In this document: piece after piece, positions 57,822 to 64,000 of the stretch
Layout: the number at the start of each line of letters is the position of its first letter
Position numbering within the stretch: position 1 is the first letter of the stretch
Assembly (NCBI GenBank): GCA_011503125.2
Contig: WWBZ02000073.1
Location: 62,001 to 126,000, forward strand
Direction of reading: 5' to 3'
From: Botryosphaeria dothidea
Lineage: Eukaryota > Ascomycota > Dothideomycetes > Botryosphaeriales > Botryosphaeriaceae
Length of the DNA: 64,000 nucleotides
Notes under the pieces: model-generated
Databases searched by the model: none
What the model saw: only the letters and a program-made list of their open reading frames with translations
What the model was told of the DNA's origin: nothing
Program-made: the position numbers and the translations under genes

Positions 57822-58171
57822 TGTTGGAAATTACGTGTTTTGCATATTGCTTTTGCAACACCAGATAGCTTAGTCACTCACTTACATATATAAGGAGGGT
57901 GGGCCACCTACGCCCTTCCTCCTCATGCCAATCATCAATGGATCATCGTTGTTCATCAACAATCCAACAACAATCTACTCTCCATTCCAAAGTGAACTAC
58001 ACCAGTTTCTCCGAGGCATCTTCATGATCCTAGTGCCACATTTTTCAAACCCGACTCTCACTAATACCGTCGGCAGCATTATTGATGGCAACGGCCCTGT
58101 CTAATACCCATTCCATAGAGGTTCCGAAAGAGCGTCTTCCAGCAATTACCAAGATCATCCACGGAATCATT
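57822..58171 (+). mobile_element. 5' fragment of a different copia element (LTR + gag start)
   Basis: An LTR-like stretch begins TGTTGGAAATTACG at 57822, contains a GTGTTTTGC...GCAACAC hairpin and TATATAAGG, and probably ends near CCAACA at 57969. An ATG at 58086 opens a gag-like peptide (MATALSNTHSIEVPKERL, then PAITKIIHGI) typical of fungal copia N-termini, ended by TAA at about 58170. The rest of the element is missing. Confidence 0.55.
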
Positions 58172-58671
58172 TAAAACGTTGGGGGGTAGCTATGGACGCG
58201 GCTAATAGAGACTTAGATATCATAATGTATAGTATGAATTTTCTACTCCGTGGCTAGAAGAGGGGCCTGGTGGTAAGTTTTGGTAAGGTAAGGTACACTA
58301 ATAAGTGCGCCTGTGGCAGCCGCTTCAACAGCTGTGACACCGACCATCGGTAATACTACTGTGACCTGGAGGTAAAGCGCTGAAAGTATTGCTATCCTCT
58401 AAATAATGGGATCCAGTTGTGATTGAGGCTGTGTCGTCAAATTTTTCCTCGTTACTTCCGGGATGATCCCTATACCAGCGACCGGTGTCACAGTCTGCAG
58501 TGGCTGCAAAACGATTATAGACCGCGGTGGAGAAAGCGAAGGAAGAAAATAAAACAATGTGACAAGATATTGTCTTGGGCCGACCATCATGTGGTCGGTG
58601 AGAGATTCGAGGTGACGCATGGCAGTCCTTCGTTCACGTTCAACTACCAGCAGGTACTAATCATGATATTA
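58172..58671. other. No gene seen
   Basis: Unassigned sequence between the copia fragment and the minus-strand solo LTR; no recognisable protein similarity. Confidence 0.4.
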
Positions 58672-58911
58672 TGTTGGATTTGAGAGTGAAGAGTTGTGAG
58701 GTCAGAAAAGAGAGTAGATTCTGCCTATCTCCTGAGAGGGAGGTTGGTAGGCTTGCTTATATATATGGGTGATAACTATATAACCGAGGATACTAAAGAT
58801 CCGAGAGAGAGTGCCGATGCGGGGTTGGGCATCAAAGAGTGTTGTTGTATAAAGGATAGAATATTCGAGATAACTGAGATGCCTGAGGTAGTAAGGCAAG
58901 AAAGTCTGACA
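58672..58911 (-). repeat. Copia solo LTR (240 bp), minus orientation, with TSD
   Basis: Reverse complement of the 57441-57680 LTR family, flanked by TATTA at 58667-58671 and 58912-58916. Confidence 0.95.
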
Positions 58912-59580
58912 TATTAACACCACAAATTATTGTTTTTCAAGAGTCCATAAGCTATTTACAGATCCTCTAGTCCGGCAGCGTCAAATGACACGTCTATATT
59001 CTTCGTGAATTGAGGAAAACTTGCCACAAGCTCGTCTCAACCGCAATCCGACCGTGGTCGTAAGAGAGAAACGAGCGCGATCAACTTATGGCCATGCAGA
59101 ACATGCCGATGAACACTGAAAGTCCAGGAAGGAATTGCTAATAGAAATCCAGTGGTGGTGACCTCTTACGTGATCGCGTTCATTCGCGAGATCTGGTATT
59201 TGCTCTCCACGCAGCGTTCCCTTCGTTCTGATCCTTCATCGTGAGTGCCCCGTATGATTATGCGACGTCCTCAAGCTCCGAGAGTACTTGTCTTCTTGGT
59301 GGTCCGCCCACACCCATTCAAAAACTTTGCCTGGTCAGCTCCACGAATTCTTGACCACGCCGTAGAGGCACTTGCGTTTCCGGGTCAACACGCAAGAGTT
59401 GCACTGAATGTCAAATGAATGAGATTGTTTGGTAGTGACTTTAATATTATGTTCATGGATCTCCCATCCACCAAGCTCTGGCTCTGTACTGAGGCCTGAC
59501 TCAAGGCTGCTGACCGTTGCTCCGGAAGCAAACGGGAAATCAGCTGTAACAGAGAGCAGTACACTGCATCATTTCCTCCC
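58912..59580. other. Intergenic, no gene seen
   Basis: No ORF with coding features. The 3' flank of the membrane-protein gene on the minus strand. Confidence 0.5.
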
Positions 59581-60408
59581 TCACTGGTCGCCCTGAAGAA
59601 GTTTGTCTCCCTCGCCCAGCTCATCCTTTACATCCAAGTATGGCGGTGGAGTAGAGTCCACGTGGTCAGAATTCGGAGCAACGGCATCATTTGCAGCCGC
59701 CGCTTCTTCCCTCTTGCTATTCTCCCCCGGACCTCTTTCACGGTAGGCACACCATCCATCCTCGAACCCCGCGGCATAAGCCAGTCGTTCATGTTCAGGA
59801 GGCGGGTGGGGATTCAGCTTTGGTGGCGGCAGCGGAGGCTGCGAAGACGATGGCGATGGGAAAGCATCATCACCAACATCCTCACCTTCAACTCGATACC
59901 GCGGCAACAGCTCCTCCCTCTCCTCCCCCTCCCCCTGTCCTCTCATCTCGACCGCTTCCACTTGAGGGTAGCTCTTGTTCTCCAACTCCTCCACCTTCGG
60001 CATTCCCGCTGCCATTATGAAGACCGAAACCGGCATGACCACGCTCACCCACCTCAGCAACACCAGTACAAATCTCAAGCGCAATCCATCACCAAGACCA
60101 CCCCAGAGAACATATGCTACCAGTACCGTTAGCCCCGTGCCGAGCACTGCGCCGACGAGTGTCAGCACAGCAATACCGAACAGGAAGGCTCCGCGATTCT
60201 GGCGGCTTCGCACACGGAACATTAAGATAAATGCAGCGACGACCGTGAGAAGAAGCCAGAGTAGATGGAGTCGGGTTTCCGATGTGTGGGGGGCACTTTG
60301 TGCTCCTGTGGTTGAGACTACAACTGTGGTTTTTGCGAAGGAGGGACCGCGTTGACATGGCCGTGGTTCAGGGTTATCGAGAGCTAAAAGAATCGACAAT
60401 TTAGACAT
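59581..60408 (-). CDS. Uncharacterised three-helix membrane protein with PPxY motif
   Basis: 275 aa in one open frame. Three hydrophobic segments (LLWLLLTVVAAFILMF near 48-63; GIAVLTLVGAVLGTGLTVLVAYVL near 75-100; FVLVLLRWVSVVMPVSVFIM near 112-131) are followed by a long acidic, proline-rich cytosolic-type tail. The tail ends with TPPPYLDV, a PPxY motif of the kind bound by WW-domain ubiquitin ligases of the Rsp5/Nedd4 group. I do not recognise the family. The first residues are uncertain: TTTTAG just after the ATG could be a splice acceptor, so the true start may be in an upstream exon near 60480-60640. No link to the biosynthetic cluster is apparent. Confidence 0.6.
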   Translation of the reverse strand: MSKLSILLALDNPEPRPCQRGPSFAKTTVVVSTTGAQSAPHTSETRLHLLWLLLTVVAAFILMFRVRSRQNRGAFLFGIAVLTLVGAVLGTGLTVLVAYVLWGGLGDGLRLRFVLVLLRWVSVVMPVSVFIMAAGMPKVEELENKSYPQVEAVEMRGQGEGEEREELLPRYRVEGEDVGDDAFPSPSSSQPPLPPPKLNPHPPPEHERLAYAAGFEDGWCAYRERGPGENSKREEAAAANDAVAPNSDHVDSTPPPYLDVKDELGEGDKLLQGDQ

Positions 60409-62068
60409 TTAGGCGGTTATGGGTAAGAAGAATCTTCGACTTGGGAGCTTACGCATTCTGTTTAAGTTGTTGAGTAGAAAACGGCTTATGTGTTCGTTTG
60501 AAGACCTTCGGCTGGATACTTCGTATAAATTCGATTCCGACCAATACGTGAAGAATATATATAATAGTTGGAATTCACCTTTGGGATAAGAGTAGGTGTT
60601 ACTGCGCAAGATAAAGGGGTTGGGCGTGGCGGCGCAGCACGGAAACCTAGGGTGGCTCATCCTCTACAAATCCTTAAGGATCAGCCTCTATTCCAAGGGT
60701 ATGTATGTAGCGGATCGCCATGACGTCACTAGTGGTGGCTTGGCCAACATGGTTGTCGTGGGGGCTAAATCAACGGTCTCTTACTGGCAACTTCGTCTCC
60801 AACTGCCAGGCTGCAATGCTGATCATAGCAATGCAAGGCTCAGCGCCGATAGCGCAAGGCCCATTTTCCAGACCGCAACGAAAACTGACGGAAAACCGAA
60901 TGGTGTAGGAAAACTTCGCATTTGCCGTTCTCAAGCTTTTTTTGTCGATGCACATCACCAGTTAACTAATGGTTTACGAGAAGCAGTGGATGAGCCCTGG
61001 CACATACGGCAACATGTCCGCTCCTGGGATTCTGGTGTGAAGAGTCTCTGATTTCGATAACGTCAGAATCTGTATACGTGACTGCGTCAAACCTCACTTA
61101 ACAATGCCTACATTTTATACCACGCGCTAACGCAGACGTCATCCTTCAGTAACATTATCAATACCTCCATGCTTAAACCGAACCGTTTGCAATAGATACT
61201 GCTGGGATTTTATAGCCCGTAAGTATTCTTCCCGTTTCACCTAACGCTTGGTGATAACCGGAACGCCACTCCAGCCTCTTTCCAGTATGACAATTTTACA
61301 AGCAAAACTAAATGCAAATTAGGCTATATTACGGAGAAGCGCATCATTCACTCCTGAAAAGTAAATTCAAGTACTTTTCCAATTTACAATAGGAGTGGAT
61401 CGCTGTGATCGTGGACAATGATAGTCAGAGCTAAACAGGTTGTATCCCCAGCTTTTTCTTAGACTCCATAGCACGAGATTTTGCTCGACTACCTCTCATG
61501 GCTGAGTGTCAACCACATCAGCCCGAGATCACGTGTTTTGTTTTGCTTTTGCTTATACACGCGTTCTTTCTTTTCTTTTTTTTGTCGCACCATACACTTA
61601 CCCCTATACACCTCATTTGCCTTGTTTATGCGTATTTCCGTAAATCCGATCATCATACGTATATAGCAGACCTCAGTAGCAATAATAAGAAAGCCAGCGG
61701 TGTATTTTTTCTCGCACCGTTCGACACTTAGGTACCGGGAAGACTAACCTTGTAGAGAAGTTGAACCAACCCTGCACTGCGCCGTTGAGGCAACTCTTGG
61801 CGTTCATAAGCACAACCATAAATACTCTTTGCCTTAGCCCACAGGTACGTAACAATTTTGATATTCATAAGGCACCCCGAAGGTGTAAGGGATCAACAGA
61901 AAGTTGTGCCTACCACCTTAACTAAGTCATTTAAGGCAAATGGCCTAATGAGAACGGTATCTATTCTTAGCATTCACGTCCTACTAGAGTACGACATCAA
62001 GGTTTAGCCATTTTCTAGTACTAAGAGGATACAAGATTTTGCGGACAGACATAAATGCGAGGATGTTG
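60409..62068. other. Intergenic, no supported gene
   Basis: An ORF at 60596-61051 (151 codons) has no recognisable motif or coding-like composition. 61100-62060 is AT-rich with scattered short ORFs and possible repeat debris. Confidence 0.5.
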
Positions 62069-64000
62069 TTATGTACCGTAAGCTGAACTCTCCGACGGCG
62101 TTGAAACTTCCGCCTCGTGGACTAAGACTGAATATTTCATATCCTCAACTTCGCCACATTCTTTCGCCATCAACCTCGGGTGTTCTGTATCGTCGATATC
62201 CAAGACGGCCAGCTTCTCTCCATGCCTCGTAACAGGCACTTCTGCGTTACACCGATCCCACTCACCCATTCCCCGCTCTTCGTGTGCCAGTCTCAGCAGC
62301 TGCAGCGTTCCATTCGTGCTCCACTCCAGCCTTGCGTACACATTGCCAAACTCCTGGCGGTGACGTTGCACACAGGCGAAGAGCGGCTCCATGGCGTACG
62401 ACAAGAAAATAATGGAACCGCCGACCGAGAGGGTAATCGCAAGGCCCAAGACGGAGAAGTTGAAGTATTCCCGGTTTATGATTTTCTACCCGTCAATTTT
62501 TTTAGCAAAAGCAAGCTCTGAAATGCCACCAAGACCCGCACTGGGAGGTTGGAATTTACCTGACTGTTACACAGATGGTGTTCCTGGGTACTGTTGGGCT
62601 TGGCCAGCCACTTGTCCACAGTCCGATCCGAAGGCCCCGCTGCTACCTCCTTCATGATACCTTGCATGGCAGCCATGGACGTCGCGTGCCAGTTTTCGGC
62701 CTCCAGCTGCCACTGATTGTCCGGCAGCGCTCCCTGGAACCCCTCCAAGAGGCTTTGTCTCGAAAGTAAGGCCGAAGAACCGAGTGCGTATACGACGTTC
62801 TGCATGGATGGGCGATAGCTTTTAATTATTGCATCGACCCAGTGGAAAGTTTCCGCCTGCTTAGGGTCGCTCCACAGGTTTTCAGCCAGGGCTGTAGATT
62901 CGTGTTCGCCCCCGAATGGTGCGCAACGCGTCTCCTTGGGCAGATTCGGGTTGCAGTATCTTTCCTTAACAGTGCATGCCAGCACTGAGGCGGCATCGTC
63001 CTGAACTATCGCATCCATTGTACCTTCGACCTCGCCAATGTCTGAGTAATAAAACTGTGAGACGTTCCGATGTGCTGAGTACCACAGGTCGTTGACTTCT
63101 TGTGCGAAGATGATTGAGTTTGCAGACAGAAAGATCAGATGGAGATCTGCATCCGGCTGCTGTAGTGCGGGTATCGGAACAAAGTCGGTGTTCGTGTTGT
63201 TCATTGTTCCGTTCAAGATGGTCGCATCCATGCCACTGCTCAAAGCTATCAGCACTCGCGAACTCGGACTGCTCAACAGTGGCTGGGGAGTTTACCCAAG
63301 CGTGTAGTCCGTGTTCGCGGTTGGCAGTTCCCATTCCAATGTGATCTCTGGATACCGGTATGTGTAGTTAGTGCCGTCCCAGAAATTGGCCGGTTCTCCG
63401 TATTCATATTGAATGTACGAAATATTGGAGTTGTACAATTTGCCTCGTCGACGGTGTCCCTCCGTAGAGATCGGGGCGCAGGCGGTTACTCGTTGCAGCT
63501 GAACTCGCTCCTCCATTGGCGTGTTGAGTCCAAAGTCATCATTGCTGTCGAGGTTTCCAGTATCAAAGCGAATGTTGCTGTCTACGGAGAGGCAAATGTT
63601 GTCGCTGAACGGACATGTAACATTTCGAGTAATCTCGGTATGCAGGTTCCGCTTCACGAATGTGCGGCAGTCCCCGGTGTCCGACGTGTTTCGGTAGCAC
63701 TGCTGAGCGAAGGTTGCGTAGGATGCCATCAGCCGTGCCTCGTAGGAGTTCAGGTATGCCGTTAATTCCGACACATCAGGATCCTTCTCCTCCTGTAGTA
63801 TACCGCATTTAGAGCTACGAATAAGGACTTCATTTCCAGCAGCCGTTGCTATCTTCGAAGAGAATGCACCCGCGACGCCGAAGGCAACGACATGGCATAG
63901 GGCGACGCAGACCAGGGGAAGGATCCGCTGGCAAGATCTTGCATTATTGCCGCTCTGTTTCCATGCGCTCAAAACCATTAGTAGACCCCAAAGTCCACTC
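62069..64000 (-). CDS. Large membrane protein of unknown function (5' end beyond window)
   Basis: Exons seen: 63296 to beyond 64000, 62560-63235 and 62069-62485. The visible N-terminal part has SGLWGLLMVLSAWKQ running into the window end, so the protein starts outside. A hydrophobic segment (ILPLVCVALCHVVAFGVAGAFSS) is followed by a large presumably extracytoplasmic region with paired cysteines and several N-x-S/T sites, then a second membrane segment (GLAITLSVGGSIIFLSYAME) and a cytosolic C-terminus. This layout matches a common but unnamed family of fungal plasma-membrane proteins. The 60-nt intron at 63236-63295 and 74-nt intron at 62486-62559 restore frame. Function unknown. Confidence 0.75.

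Noticed and set aside
60596..61051. 151-codon plus-strand ORF
   Set aside because: No recognisable domain, no coding-like composition and no splice context.
63269..63295. A 27-nt intron in the last gene
   Set aside because: Too short for splicing. The same donor with an acceptor 33 nt further gives a 60-nt intron and keeps the frame.
1..64000. CRISPR arrays, bacterial operons, rRNA or tRNA genes
   Set aside because: No regularly spaced repeats, no ribosome-binding-site architecture and no recognisable rRNA/tRNA gene. The direct repeats present are LTRs and target duplications.

Overview
The window is nuclear DNA of a filamentous ascomycete (Pezizomycotina). The evidence is spliced genes with introns of about 41-95 bp, a HET-domain gene, fungal Zn2Cys6 regulators, fungal secondary-metabolite enzymes, and transposons damaged by C-to-T changes at CpA and the matching TpG-to-TpA changes, the signature of repeat-induced point mutation (RIP). 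No finer taxonomic placement is claimed.

Layout. 1-13.4 kb is a nested transposon graveyard: a RIP-degraded Ty1/copia element, a Ty3/gypsy reverse-transcriptase relic on the minus strand, a decayed Tad-type LINE whose ORF1 carries a 129-bp SINE-like insertion, a second LINE relic, a truncated copia LTR and a broken host gene. 14.3-16.0 kb holds a HET-domain gene. 16.5-21.8 kb is a complete copia element with identical-length 289-bp LTRs and a perfect 5-bp target duplication. 21.8-23.2 kb has gene relics, including a GNAT pseudogene.

23.4-53.3 kb is a biosynthetic gene cluster. It encodes a 6-methylsalicylic acid-type polyketide synthase, a 6-MSA decarboxylase-type amidohydrolase, two P450s, an SDR, a membrane-anchored cupin, a UbiA prenyltransferase, a paxB-type membrane terpene cyclase, a wax-synthase/MBOAT-like acyltransferase, a berberine-bridge-like oxidase, an MFS pump and two Zn2Cys6 regulators, one of them AflR-like. 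This gene set matches the yanuthone/macrophorin pathway logic: 6-MSA is decarboxylated to m-cresol, hydroxylated to a toluquinol, farnesylated, oxidised to an epoxycyclohexenone, cyclised to a drimane, and acylated. The product is inferred, not shown. An 8-bp palindrome, TCGGCCGA, recurs in seven promoter regions of the cluster, including that of the AflR-like gene, and a one-base variant lies in an eighth.

53.3-58.9 kb is a second repeat-rich border: a GH79 pseudogene, an intact NAD-dependent epimerase, a gypsy solo LTR 39 bp from the epimerase start codon, two copia solo LTRs with target duplications, and the 5' end of another copia element. 59.6-64 kb holds two uncharacterised membrane-protein genes, the last running off the window.

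Exon boundaries were derived by hand from splice signals, reading frame and conserved motifs. For each multi-exon gene that lies wholly inside the window, the exon lengths sum to a whole number of codons.
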